Below, piece by piece: positions 36,058 to 44,393 of a stretch of 46,365 nucleotides of DNA (position 1 is the stretch's first letter; the number at the start of each line of letters is the position of its first letter). The stretch is from Robertmurraya massiliosenegalensis JC6 (GTDB taxonomy: Bacteria; Bacillota; Bacilli; Bacillales; Cytobacillaceae), in NCBI RefSeq assembly GCF_000311725.1, contig NZ_HE978516.1, forward strand, positions 1 through 46,365, in the 5' to 3' direction. The translations under genes and the position numbers were made by a program. The notes beneath the pieces are model-generated. The model did no database searches and was not told where the DNA came from. It saw only the letters and a list, made by a program, of their open reading frames with translations.

Positions 36058-37404
36058 TCATTCTCCTCCTTTAACATCCTTCTCAAAAATATCCTCTAAT
36101 TCAAAGAAGGAAGATGTTGTCCAGTCCAAACCAATTTCTCGAAGATAGCGTTCTCCTTCACTCTCTTCTGCAACTAGCGACGAAATAGATATCTCCAAAT
36201 CTCTATTTTTTAAATGATGGATATCTAAGACGGAAAACTGGATAAAATCATGATCGGTGTTTTCAATATAGAAAATATTTTCTCGATCAAACAATGCTTT
36301 CGCTTTCCTTATTTCTTTTCCAAATACTTTTGCCGTTTTTATAAAATAATCCTTATCGGAAAAAGTATAAGTTTTATCAGGGGTATGCTGATAATTTTGC
36401 TGGTATACTTGACCGGTATGCTTATTCTCAAGAGAGCAATAATGAACCCCGAGCTTTAATTTTTCATTCAAAGCAAATTCCAAAAGCTCCAAACACTCTT
36501 TTTCACTGTCGGCAACGGCAAGTCCACCTGCGTACCAATAGTTGTAATACATTTCATACGGTGGATATTTTAGCTGAAGTCCTCTTTCCTTAAAGGCATC
36601 AGCGTTCCCTAATGGAAAGCAAAGTTCTAATAGATTTATCCCAAAGATATCTAATTTCTCAAGCTTTAAAAGCAGATCTTTCATATCCTCTAATGTTCCA
36701 GGGATGACTGGCATTTCTACAAGAATATTGGGAATAAACTCTCTTGAAAGGGCAATTTTCTCCAATAAGAAATTAATTCTAGCTACTGAGTCATCCATTT
36801 TGACACTAAAACGGATTTCGTTTAGATTGGCATTTTTTAATTGTTTAAGTAATTCTTGATCAAGTAGGTCTCCTGTTGTATAAAGTCTTGTATAGGTTTC
36901 TGGCGACTCCTTGTGAGCCGTTTCAAAGAATTCGACAACCTCGTCCTTAAACAACAATGGCTCACCACCAGTAAGCGCCAAATGTTTCAGTTCAATCCCT
37001 TGTGCTAATAAATCGAGAAGTTCTTTTTTAATGTCTTTTTGCTTATTTTTATAAAATAGATAGTCATCTTGATTTGGGTTAAAACAGAAGAAACAATTTC
37101 TATGACATTTTAATGAGGGGTACGTTGTATAACTATTACTTCCTGTTTGACAGGCTTCACATGCACTAGAAATCCGATTAACGACCACACTTTTATTATT
37201 ATTTCTAACGGATGCACCAGCACGTTCTAAACTTTTCAATCTTTCATTTTTTTCATAGAATGCAGATTCTTGTTGAAACGGAAGTCCAAAGGTTTCGATC
37301 TGATGGATTGTTTCACTTTCAATATTCGTATAAATTTGAGCATAATGAATAAAAGCTTTGTTTTTAATTGAATACACATTGTCCATTGTTATTTTCCGGA
37401 GCAT
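36058..37404 (-). CDS. Radical SAM protein, first gene of operon 3
   Basis: About 448 residues. The radical SAM cluster motif is LKCHRNCFFCF (CX3CX2C, about 108-118), preceded by a Cys pair in SACEACQTGSNSYTTYPS. The SAM-binding GGE is in LALTGGEPLLF. The barrel runs to about 300, and a C-terminal region of 150 residues has no extra cluster Cys group. The likely start is the ATG at 37404, with AAAGGA 9 bp upstream. Its stop is one base before torD3, so it is in the same operon. Function unknown; it may mature the reductase or its cofactor, or act on a related substrate. Nothing like it precedes operons 1 and 2. Confidence 0.8.
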   Translation of the reverse strand: MLRKITMDNVYSIKNKAFIHYAQIYTNIESETIHQIETFGLPFQQESAFYEKNERLKSLERAGASVRNNNKSVVVNRISSACEACQTGSNSYTTYPSLKCHRNCFFCFNPNQDDYLFYKNKQKDIKKELLDLLAQGIELKHLALTGGEPLLFKDEVVEFFETAHKESPETYTRLYTTGDLLDQELLKQLKNANLNEIRFSVKMDDSVARINFLLEKIALSREFIPNILVEMPVIPGTLEDMKDLLLKLEKLDIFGINLLELCFPLGNADAFKERGLQLKYPPYEMYYNYWYAGGLAVADSEKECLELLEFALNEKLKLGVHYCSLENKHTGQVYQQNYQHTPDKTYTFSDKDYFIKTAKVFGKEIRKAKALFDRENIFYIENTDHDFIQFSVLDIHHLKNRDLEISISSLVAEESEGERYLREIGLDWTTSSFFELEDIFEKDVKGGE

Positions 37405-37428
37405 ACTCTCACATCCTTTTATCAATCA

Positions 37429-37469
37429 TGTGAAACAGATCACATATTTTATTGCACTTTCATTATAAA
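37429..37469 (+). promoter_or_regulatory. Candidate FNR-activated promoter of the divergent regulator
   Basis: On the plus strand the FNR-type box (37429-37444) is followed, after 19 bp, by TATAAA (37464-37469). This puts the box centre about 40 bp upstream of the predicted start, as in FNR-activated Bacillus promoters. It would drive the PucR-type regulator and perhaps dmsA4. The two opposite -10 boxes share the same few bases. Confidence 0.5.
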
Positions 37470-37560
37470 ATTGAGACAACAGAATTGATACGTACCTCGT
37501 ATACAAAAAAAGTGAATGAAATTTGTCTATTGCGCCCAATCATTTTTTACGATCTTGTGA
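37429..37560 (-). promoter_or_regulatory. Operon 3 promoter and shared regulatory module
   Basis: Read leftward: distal block CCAATCATTTTTTACGATC..TGTGA (37536-37560; -81 to -105); palindrome ATACG-TACCT-CGTAT (37488-37502, centre -40); -10 TATAAT (37462-37467); FNR-type box TGTGA-AACAGA-TCACA (37429-37444, +12 to +27), only about 25 bp before the radical SAM start codon. The short distance rules out an FNR-activated promoter downstream of the box. Confidence 0.78.
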
Positions 37561-37651
37561 CTTTGATTGTTGAATGACAGTGAGTGATTTAAGATGAAGA
37601 TGAATCTATTAAAGATGAAGAAAGGAATGAAACAACTTGGAGGAGAGGTTT

Positions 37652-38851
37652 TTGGTTCCACCATTGATTCACGACTTGCTTATGGCCTCTCACGACGGGC
37701 TTAGCGGGTTAGCGAATAAACTATCCGAAGTTTTATCTTATCCAATGATTATTACGGATTCTTTCTATCATGTATTAGCTTCTTCATTTAATAAAGAATC
37801 GTTAGAAATCCTGGTTTCAACTTCTTTTGAAAACTATTCCCATACAGTTTTTTTTACATGCACGCTAAATATAGAGGGAATCGATTACCAAGCCTACGGA
37901 TATCCAATTAAATTAGGGAATCATAATGTGGGAAATCTTTTTTTATTGCTAGAAAATGAGGAGCAATTAGAAATCGAAAATTATGAATCGATTATCCAAT
38001 ATGGGTCATCTCTATGTTCTTCTCGCATCAAGCAAATGGTTGATTTAAAGAAAGAAAGCCAACGCTATAAAGATGCATTTCTATTTGATCTCCTCTATGG
38101 AAACTTTAAAAATAGAGAAGATATTTTAGCTTATGGTTCACTCTGGAAATGGGATTTTAATCAACCACATGCTGTTATCGTTCTTTCGATGATTGAATAT
38201 AATCCTTATTCAGAAGATAAGCAGCTCATAGATACATTGCTGTATTTAACAGAAAAAGCACTCGTTCAACATGGGTACGAACCTATTGCGATTCGCAAAC
38301 AAAGTGAGGTTGTCCTAATTCTTCCCGTTAATAAACAGACAAACTTCACTCAACCTTTTAAGCCTTGTGAGCTTATTTCATATATCATCAAACAAACAAA
38401 AGAAAGTCCTATCGGAAACAGAGTAGCATGTGGTGTCGGACAAGTGTACGAAAATCCAGGGGAACTATTTCGAAGCTATCAGGAAGCAAAAGTCTCCTAC
38501 GAAATTGGTTTGTTATTAAAAATCGAAATTCCTTATTTTCATAATATGGGACTTGAAAGAATTTTATATAAGCATGATCTCCAGGATCTAAAAGAATACT
38601 ACAATCATATTTTAGGTCCACTACAAAAATACGATGAAACGCAGGAAGGTGATTTAATGTTCACCCTCGAAAGCTTTGCTCATCATCAATTTGATTTAAA
38701 ACAAACATCAGATGCAATCTTTTTACATCGGAACACCTTGAGATATCGCATCAAAAAAATCGAAGAAATATTAAATATAAAATTAGATGATGTCAATAAC
38801 CGCTTAAATATTGTCGCTGCTCTAAAAATTAAGCAGCTCCATAAAATTTAA
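37652..38851 (+). CDS. PucR/CdaR-type transcriptional regulator
   Basis: About 399 residues. The N-terminal half has a GAF-like or sensory region (LSEVLSYPMIITDSFYHVLASSF and following), and a GGDEF-like CdaR middle region lies about 160-300. The C-terminus (about 335-395) has the PucR helix-turn-helix pattern FLHRNTLRYRIKKIEEIL. The start is taken as the TTG at 37652 with GGAGG 8 bp upstream; a TTG at 37637 is also possible. It diverges from operon 3 across the regulatory module and lies directly upstream of the fourth oxidoreductase. It is a good candidate to bind the ATACG-N5-CGTAT palindrome, by location only. Confidence 0.85.
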   Translation: MVPPLIHDLLMASHDGLSGLANKLSEVLSYPMIITDSFYHVLASSFNKESLEILVSTSFENYSHTVFFTCTLNIEGIDYQAYGYPIKLGNHNVGNLFLLLENEEQLEIENYESIIQYGSSLCSSRIKQMVDLKKESQRYKDAFLFDLLYGNFKNREDILAYGSLWKWDFNQPHAVIVLSMIEYNPYSEDKQLIDTLLYLTEKALVQHGYEPIAIRKQSEVVLILPVNKQTNFTQPFKPCELISYIIKQTKESPIGNRVACGVGQVYENPGELFRSYQEAKVSYEIGLLLKIEIPYFHNMGLERILYKHDLQDLKEYYNHILGPLQKYDETQEGDLMFTLESFAHHQFDLKQTSDAIFLHRNTLRYRIKKIEEILNIKLDDVNNRLNIVAALKIKQLHKI

Positions 38852-38906
38852 CAATCACAAATGTGAAATGATGAACATTTACTGATTTGGAAAGGAGGCG
38901 ACTGCT

Positions 38907-40911
38907 GTGCAAATTCATCGAAATGTCTGCCCTAGAAATTGTTATGGTACATGCAGCATGCTTTCTTATACGGAAAATGGGAAACTAGTCAAAGTATCCG
39001 GTGATCCGATGCACGGCTTTACGCAGGGACATTTATGTGCTAAAGGCTATGCATACACCCAATATGTCTATAATCCTTTACGACTAAAATACCCGATGAT
39101 GCAAACCGAACGTGGTTCTGGCAATTGGGTCAGAATCTCTTGGGAGGATGCATACAGTATCATTGCTGAAAAAATGCTAGAGCTCTACTCTCGCTATGGC
39201 TCCAACCTTGCTAGTGGCTATAATAAATTTTCTGGAAATATAGGACTTCTCCATTACGCAGTTGAGGGAATGTTTAATAGCATCGGTCCCCATACAAAAG
39301 CCTTTGGAAATCTTTGTTTAGCAACAGGGGAACAAGCGGTAAAAGAATCATTCGGTAATCTCAACAGTCCAAGCCCTGAGGAAATGGCTGAGTCAAAAGT
39401 GATCTTTATCTGGGGAGCTAATCCTGCTGTAACGAATATTCACCAAATGAAATTCATCTATGCAGCAAGAAAAAATGGGGGAAAACTTGTCGTTATCGAT
39501 CCGATTTTTACAGAAACAGCTTCAAAGGCAGACTTATTTGTACAAATTAAACCTGGTACTGATGCCTTACTAGCTCTAGGGATCGCAAAATGCTTGCTTA
39601 CTGACGATCAGATTGAGATTACAAAGACGCAGTGGAACGGCTGGGAAGAATACAAGCAAATTTTACAGCAACTTGATTTAGCTACCGTAGCTGAATTGAC
39701 TGGAGTTAATACTGACACCATCCAAGAACTGGCTATGCTCTACGGTACCATTAAACCTGCAACAACTTGGAATGGACTTGGAATCCAACGAAACAAATAC
39801 GGCGGACTAAGTATCCAAGCTATTAATTCATTAGCTGCTATGTCTGGAAATCTAAATATGCCCAATGGCGGAGTTTATTTTACTCATTCGGATTGCGAAG
39901 ACTTCCCGATGAGCCTGTTAAACTTTCCTGAAAAAAAACATCCTAAAATTGAAAGTTCAAGGTTCAAGAATGATTAATTGTGCAAACTTTGCAACAGAGG
40001 CAAAAAATCTGAAAGCACCGCCACTTAAGCTATTGTGGATTGCTTCTCGTAGTCCTCTTTCGCAAGATATGAATATTCATGTTTGGCAAGAGTTATTTAA
40101 AGAGTTAGAACTGATTGTCACCGTAGATCTCTTTATGACAAATACAGCAAAACTCTCCGACATCGTCCTCCCAGCAGCGAGCCATTTTGAGGAGGAAGAC
40201 CTAAATGTTGGCTATTGGCATCATTGGCTCTCTTTAAATCAAAAATCAATCCCAGCCTATTATGAAACAAAAAGTGATTTAATGATTGCTCGGGAGCTAA
40301 CAAAAAAATTAAATGAGTTAAGTCCAGGTTTCTCCACATTTCCCCATGAACGTGAGCCTCAAGATTGGATTGAACTGGAATTCTCTGAAGAGATTAAAGC
40401 CTTGTATGGTGTTAGCTCTTATAAAGACTTATTAGCTGGTCCAAGGCCAAGACAAGTGACAAATAGAGAAGATAAACACTTTTCTTTTATCCAGCTAGAT
40501 GATGTGAAACCTTTATTAACAAACATGGAATCAGACTTAAATATGAAGTCGACAGCTTATCCGTTCAGACTGCTATCGCCACAAGCATTACTAAAAATAC
40601 ACTCCCAATTTACTTTATTAACTTGGCTTTATCCAAAACCAGATGAAACGATAATAGAAATTAACAGTGAAGTGGCGAAGAAATTGAAGATTAGCGACGG
40701 AGAAAAAATAAAAATTTGTAACGAACATGGCTTTATTATTGCAAAAGCTCAAACAAACCAACATCTTCCTTTAGATGTCGTTCTAGTAAGTCAAACGGAC
40801 GAGAACTCTATTAATCAATTAATTGGATCGCAGCTGCAAAAACAAGAAGAACTAGCGAGTACACATTTTTATGATTGCTTTGTTGATTTAAAGAGTTTAA
40901 AAAGTCTATAG
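38907..40911 (+). pseudogene. Molybdopterin oxidoreductase 4, no Tat signal, frameshifted at an A8 run
   Basis: Two overlapping frames encode one enzyme. The first (38907-39977, 356 residues) has the [4Fe-4S] site CPRNCYGTC and GHLCAKGYAY and the central domains. The second (from about 39949 to 40911) begins VQGSRMINCANFATEAK and has the expected LSDIVLPAASHFEEED and C-terminal domain. Removing one A from the eight at 39931-39938 joins them into about 667 residues, the usual size. There is no Tat signal, so the product would stay in the cytoplasm, and the region aligned with the Mo-ligand Ser is unclear. AAGGAGG lies before the GTG start. It could be a broken gene, a sequencing error or a slippage site. 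Confidence 0.8.
39931..39938 (+). other. A8 homopolymer at the frameshift point
   Basis: Eight A (after CCTG and before CATCC) within codons GAA AAA AAA CAT. The downstream frame is +1 relative to the upstream one, so a deletion of one A, or loss of one A during transcription, restores the long frame. A standard -1 ribosomal slip would not. Confidence 0.75.
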
Positions 40912-40929
40912 TAGAAATGAGATGATTAC

Positions 40930-41472
40930 ATGTCTAAACAACTAGGTTTTATTTTCAATGCTGACGACTGTATCGGATGTACGGCATGTGAAATTGCCTG
41001 TCGAAACGAAAACCAAACAGAAGGGGACGTACGTTGGCGGAAAGTATCAAAGCAAACAGAAGGATTTCTTTCGATGTCGTGTAATCACTGTAATAGTCCT
41101 GAGTGCTTTCGTGTTTGTCCAGAACATGCATTTATTAAGCGACATGACGGAGTTGTTCTAATTGATTCCAACCTATGTACGGGCTGTAAGCTTTGTATAG
41201 CAGCTTGCCCTTATGATGCACCTCAATTTGACTATGAAACAAATAAAGTAAGTAAATGCCAGATGTGCTATCCGAGACAGGATCAAGGTCTTCCACCTGC
41301 ATGTGTAGAAGCTTGTTCGACATTAGCCTTACAATTGGTTGATCTGGAAGACTTCTATGACCCGGAAGCAGTTCCAACCATTACCGGAGTTCCCGATGTT
41401 CGAATTACACAACCATCTGTCGTGTTTTATCCAATTACCGAAAAGAAAAGACACTTTCTTGTTCATTCGTAA
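40930..41472 (+). CDS. dmsB: DmsB-type four-cluster ferredoxin subunit of oxidoreductase 4
   Basis: A 180-residue protein with four Cys groups: CIGCTACEIACR, CNHCNSPECFRVCP, CTGCKLCIAACPYDAP and CQMCYPRQDQGLPPACVEACS. This is the DmsB layout, starting SKQLGFIFNADDC. It is the last gene of the plus-strand regulator unit, 18 bp after the oxidoreductase. There is no dmsC or chaperone gene here, so it may use one of the three nearby anchors, a soluble donor or none. Its ribosome binding site is weak. Confidence 0.9.
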   Translation: MSKQLGFIFNADDCIGCTACEIACRNENQTEGDVRWRKVSKQTEGFLSMSCNHCNSPECFRVCPEHAFIKRHDGVVLIDSNLCTGCKLCIAACPYDAPQFDYETNKVSKCQMCYPRQDQGLPPACVEACSTLALQLVDLEDFYDPEAVPTITGVPDVRITQPSVVFYPITEKKRHFLVHS

Positions 41473-41745
41473 AAGCTCTTTTTATACGAAAATGGGTTTT
41501 CAACTATTGTGGTGTCAAAAAAGACATGGGGTTTCGCAAACGTTGATGTTCTTTTAGTTATAAATCGCCTAAAAAAATAACTTATATAGAAGTTTAATAG
41601 TAGTGAAAAGGGCTGCGCAAACAATGTGTTGTTCAGATTTCAACTTCACTATCCTTATGATAAACTTAAGAAATCTCGAATTTTTTTATTTCGGTGTGGA
41701 AAATATCACTGAAACCTGTTAAAATTTGTATTAAAATGAAATAAG

Positions 41746-41787
41746 ACCCTTTATTGCCTTTGTTTGGGGAATAAGGGGTTTTAATTA
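41746..41787 (+). terminator. Likely terminator of the pucR-dmsA4-dmsB4 unit
   Basis: 10-bp arms ACCCTTTATT / AATAAGGGGT (one wobble pair) followed by TTTTAATT. It lies about 270 bp after dmsB4 in an otherwise gene-free 390-bp stretch. Confidence 0.6.
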
Positions 41788-41862
41788 TGGCATGCGATTA
41801 CAACCTTTGCGATGACATCCTTATTCATTCTACTATTTTCACTAATTTAAGGAGTTATTTAG

Positions 41863-42048
41863 ATGTCCAAGTCCTATTTAGAAGAATGCCTTTTCTGCAA
41901 AATTGAAACAGTAAGGAAAGAAATGATTACTACTGGAATAAGGGAAGGTCTAACAAGTAAAAATACAATACATTTAAGTCAATTGCTTGATCAATATGTC
42001 CTTCAATATCAAAAGCTCAATTTTACGAATTTGAAAAAGAACTTTTAG
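41863..42048 (+). CDS. Spo0E-like aspartyl phosphate phosphatase
   Basis: A 61-residue two-helix protein. It has the Spo0E pattern: helix 1 CKIETVRKEMITTGIREGL and helix 2 with the diagnostic SQLLD (here LSQLLDQYVLQYQKL), whose Ser/Asp residues act on the phosphorylated Asp of Spo0A. Such proteins drain phosphate from Spo0A and delay sporulation. TAAGGAG lies 8 bp before the ATG. It is a single gene with no obvious partner. Confidence 0.85.
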   Translation: MSKSYLEECLFCKIETVRKEMITTGIREGLTSKNTIHLSQLLDQYVLQYQKLNFTNLKKNF

Positions 42049-42242
42049 CAGATAAATCGATTCTGCATGATATAGAATACGATTATATTTATTATCTCTA
42101 CATAAATACCACTTTCGTTATTCTCTTCTCGCTCCATTTTACTTCTTCCGCATCATTAAGATTCAGAACAAAAGCTCTGGAGCTAGATGTAGATGTTACT
42201 AATAAAGGTTTCACACCTCTAAATCTATAATTTTCTAAAGCA

Positions 42243-42289
42243 GACAAAAGTAACCTAGAGGACAATTATCCTCTAGGCAAACTTTTGTC
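42243..42289 (-). terminator. Terminator of the lactate permease gene
   Basis: Nested perfect inverted repeats: outer GACAAAAGT / ACTTTTGTC (42243-42251, 42281-42289) and inner CCTAGAGGA / TCCTCTAGG (42254-42262, 42269-42277). It lies 7 bp beyond the lctP stop. Confidence 0.7.
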
Positions 42290-42295
42290 GAGCCT

Positions 42296-44080
42296 TTATT
42301 TAGGGGTATTGATCCCAGAATTATTCACCAATAGATTGGCTCTTTTTTGATTGGTTGCAATAATGTAAATCGCACCGATTGCAATTAAAATCGCCAAAAT
42401 CGAGCCGATATTAAACCAACCTTTCTCGGAAAACCACACGATGGAGTAGCCAAGTGAACCGGCAAATAATGAGTAGTAAGCGAACGGCAGAAGTGTTTTT
42501 CGAATGACCGTCCCTTCCTTCCCTACTAGACCTACTACTGCGGAAGCGGCTACAACATTATGAACACAAATCATATTTCCAGCAGCTCCCCCTACCGCTT
42601 GAAGTGCCACGACCCAAGTCGGATCAACACCAATTTGTGACCCAACGTCGTATTGGAATAGTGAGAACATCATATTACTTACCGTGTTACTCCCGGCGAT
42701 AAATGCTCCTAATCCACCGATAAAGGTGGCAAAAATAGGCCAGAAATCACCTGTAATAGCAGCTACAGCATTAGCTAATTCGATAGGCATACGCTCATAT
42801 CCTGCCGCTCCCCCGCCTGTGTTTAAGAAAACTTGAACCATTGGAACGGTGAAGATCAGCGCCGTTGAAGCAGAAAGCATTGTCTTTCCTGAATGTGACC
42901 ATGCTCTCCCATAAGCTTTTCCATTCATTCCATGTAGGAAATATGTGATAACAGAGACGAGAATAAATATGAATCCTGGTGAGTATAGAGGTTGGAAGCT
43001 TGTTGTAATTCCAGATCCGAAAATGTTCTCCCACTTTAAAGTCCATGATTGTGTCCATTCTAAAAATGGAAGCGATTGCAATCTAGTCAATACGAGAAAA
43101 ACTCCGATCAGTACATATGGAGTCCACGCCTTAACCATACTCATACTGCCACTTTTATGAGCAATATCTTTAATTTCTAATTTACCAATCCATTCAGGAT
43201 CCCATTTTGATTTTTCTTCAAAATCCCAAATATCATCTTCTTTAGGCATAAATAGTCCTTTTTTCGCTGCAAAAATCACAATGGCTAAACCGACTAAACC
43301 ACCAATCATAGATGGAAATTCAGGTCCAAGTGTATTGGCAACGATGACATAAGGGACGGTCATTGCAAAAGCAGAGAATAAAGCAAACTTCCAAATTTTC
43401 AACCCTTCAGTAAAAGATTTGTTTTGTCCGAAAAATCGAGTCATAAAAGCCACAACGATTAATGGGATGAGTGTGCCTGAAACCATATGAAGGATGGACA
43501 CCTTTTCAGCTATTTCGACGGTCAAAGCTAAAAAATTGTCGGAAAGGCTTGTATCTGCTGATAGTCCTGACTGAACCCCGACAAGCATTGGCGTACCTAC
43601 CGCACCAAAAGAGACCGGTGTACTTTGAATAATCATTCCTGCTACAACGGCGGCCATTGCAGGAAATCCTAATCCAACCATCAACGGAACAGCTACGGCA
43701 GCAGGTGTTCCAAATCCCGCAGATCCCTCAATAAACGAGCCAAATAGCCAAGCAACGATAATTACTTGGACCCGTCGATCTGGCGAAATATCTGTAAATC
43801 CTTGGCGAATCGTTTTAATTCCACCGCTCTCTTGAAGCGTATTCAATAATAAAATCGCTCCAAAAATAATGTACAATAATGTACCTGCGGTAAATAAACC
43901 GTGTAATGATGCCGCTGCCACATTTGCACTTGGAACCTTCCAAACAAATAGCGCCAGTCCAATTGCAACTAAATAGGAGATTGGCATCGCCTTACTTGCT
44001 GGCCATCTAAGCCCGACAAGAAAGATTGCTACTGCAATAATTGGCAATAACGATAAAAAAGCTAGCATACCTGTACTCAT
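42296..44080 (-). CDS. lctP: L-lactate permease
   Basis: A 594-residue protein with about 12-14 helices. LctP features include [27 protein letters not shown] (about 113-139) and the late [26 protein letters not shown] with [22 protein letters not shown]. It imports L-lactate with protons, and can carry glycolate or D-lactate in some family members. AAGGGG lies upstream of the ATG. It is preceded by a strong promoter with two palindromic operators, and the IclR regulator gene is next in line on the same strand. Confidence 0.9.
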   Translation of the reverse strand: MSTGMLAFLSLLPIIAVAIFLVGLRWPASKAMPISYLVAIGLALFVWKVPSANVAAASLHGLFTAGTLLYIIFGAILLLNTLQESGGIKTIRQGFTDISPDRRVQVIIVAWLFGSFIEGSAGFGTPAAVAVPLMVGLGFPAMAAVVAGMIIQSTPVSFGAVGTPMLVGVQSGLSADTSLSDNFLALTVEIAEKVSILHMVSGTLIPLIVVAFMTRFFGQNKSFTEGLKIWKFALFSAFAMTVPYVIVANTLGPEFPSMIGGLVGLAIVIFAAKKGLFMPKEDDIWDFEEKSKWDPEWIGKLEIKDIAHKSGSMSMVKAWTPYVLIGVFLVLTRLQSLPFLEWTQSWTLKWENIFGSGITTSFQPLYSPGFIFILVSVITYFLHGMNGKAYGRAWSHSGKTMLSASTALIFTVPMVQVFLNTGGGAAGYERMPIELANAVAAITGDFWPIFATFIGGLGAFIAGSNTVSNMMFSLFQYDVGSQIGVDPTWVVALQAVGGAAGNMICVHNVVAASAVVGLVGKEGTVIRKTLLPFAYYSLFAGSLGYSIVWFSEKGWFNIGSILAILIAIGAIYIIATNQKRANLLVNNSGINTPK

Positions 44081-44145
44081 AACATTTCCCCTTTCGTTTG
44101 CTAATAAAGAACAATAATTCCATTTGTTGCTTAACAGAAAACAAA

Positions 44146-44177
44146 GTTATATAACAATAAAATTTATGTTATATAAC
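44146..44177 (-). promoter_or_regulatory. Paired palindromic operators upstream of lctP
   Basis: Two identical GTTATATAAC palindromes (44146-44155 and 44168-44177), centres 22 bp apart, about two helical turns. They lie just downstream of the predicted start, at about +12 to +21 and +34 to +43. This position suits a repressor, possibly the IclR protein encoded next door. Confidence 0.65.
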
Positions 44178-44194
44178 AGTTGATTCCTATTTAA

Positions 44195-44222
44195 ATTATA
44201 CACGCTTTTTTTACAGTTTCAA
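44195..44222 (-). promoter_or_regulatory. lctP promoter
   Basis: On the minus strand: -35 TTGAAA (44217-44222), a 16-bp spacer ending in TG, and -10 TATAAT (44195-44200). The predicted start is about 44188. Confidence 0.75.
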
Positions 44223-44322
44223 TAATTTTTAGAAAATTTCGTTCATTTAATTATGACAAGAATCGCTCTAAACTATCATAATGTTTGTCGTTCATTCAAA
44301 TCTTCCTTTAGACAGCTGAAAT

Positions 44323-44389
44323 AAAAAAATTTGCTTGAAATATCGTTTTTGTAAATACATTCTTACAAAACAAGATTTCAAACAAATTT
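44323..44389 (-). terminator. Terminator of the IclR gene
   Basis: A long hairpin with outer arms ATTTCAAGCAAATTT / AAATTTGTTTGAAAT (one mismatch) and an AT-rich inner stem, followed on the minus strand by a T-rich tail. It begins just after the iclR stop, so lctP has its own promoter. Confidence 0.7.
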
Positions 44390-44393
44390 GCGT

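Noticed and set aside
20622-37404. Assignment of the operons as arsenate, selenate or thiosulfate reductases
   Set aside because: The anchors are DmsC-type rather than NrfD/PsrC-type and the Mo ligands look like Ser, which favours the DMSO reductase branch. Substrates cannot be decided from sequence.
38860-38906. FNR box upstream of dmsA4
   Set aside because: TGTGA is present, but the second half is GAACA in place of TCACA, and there is no -10 at the right distance.
39949-40911. Independent second gene in the oxidoreductase 4 region
   Set aside because: It begins in the middle of the enzyme domain, has no ribosome binding site, and joins the first part by a one-base change in an A8 run.
41473-41600. 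Transposase remnant after dmsB4
   Set aside because: Short translated pieces looked vaguely like a transposase end, but no motif, terminal repeat or target duplication could be found.
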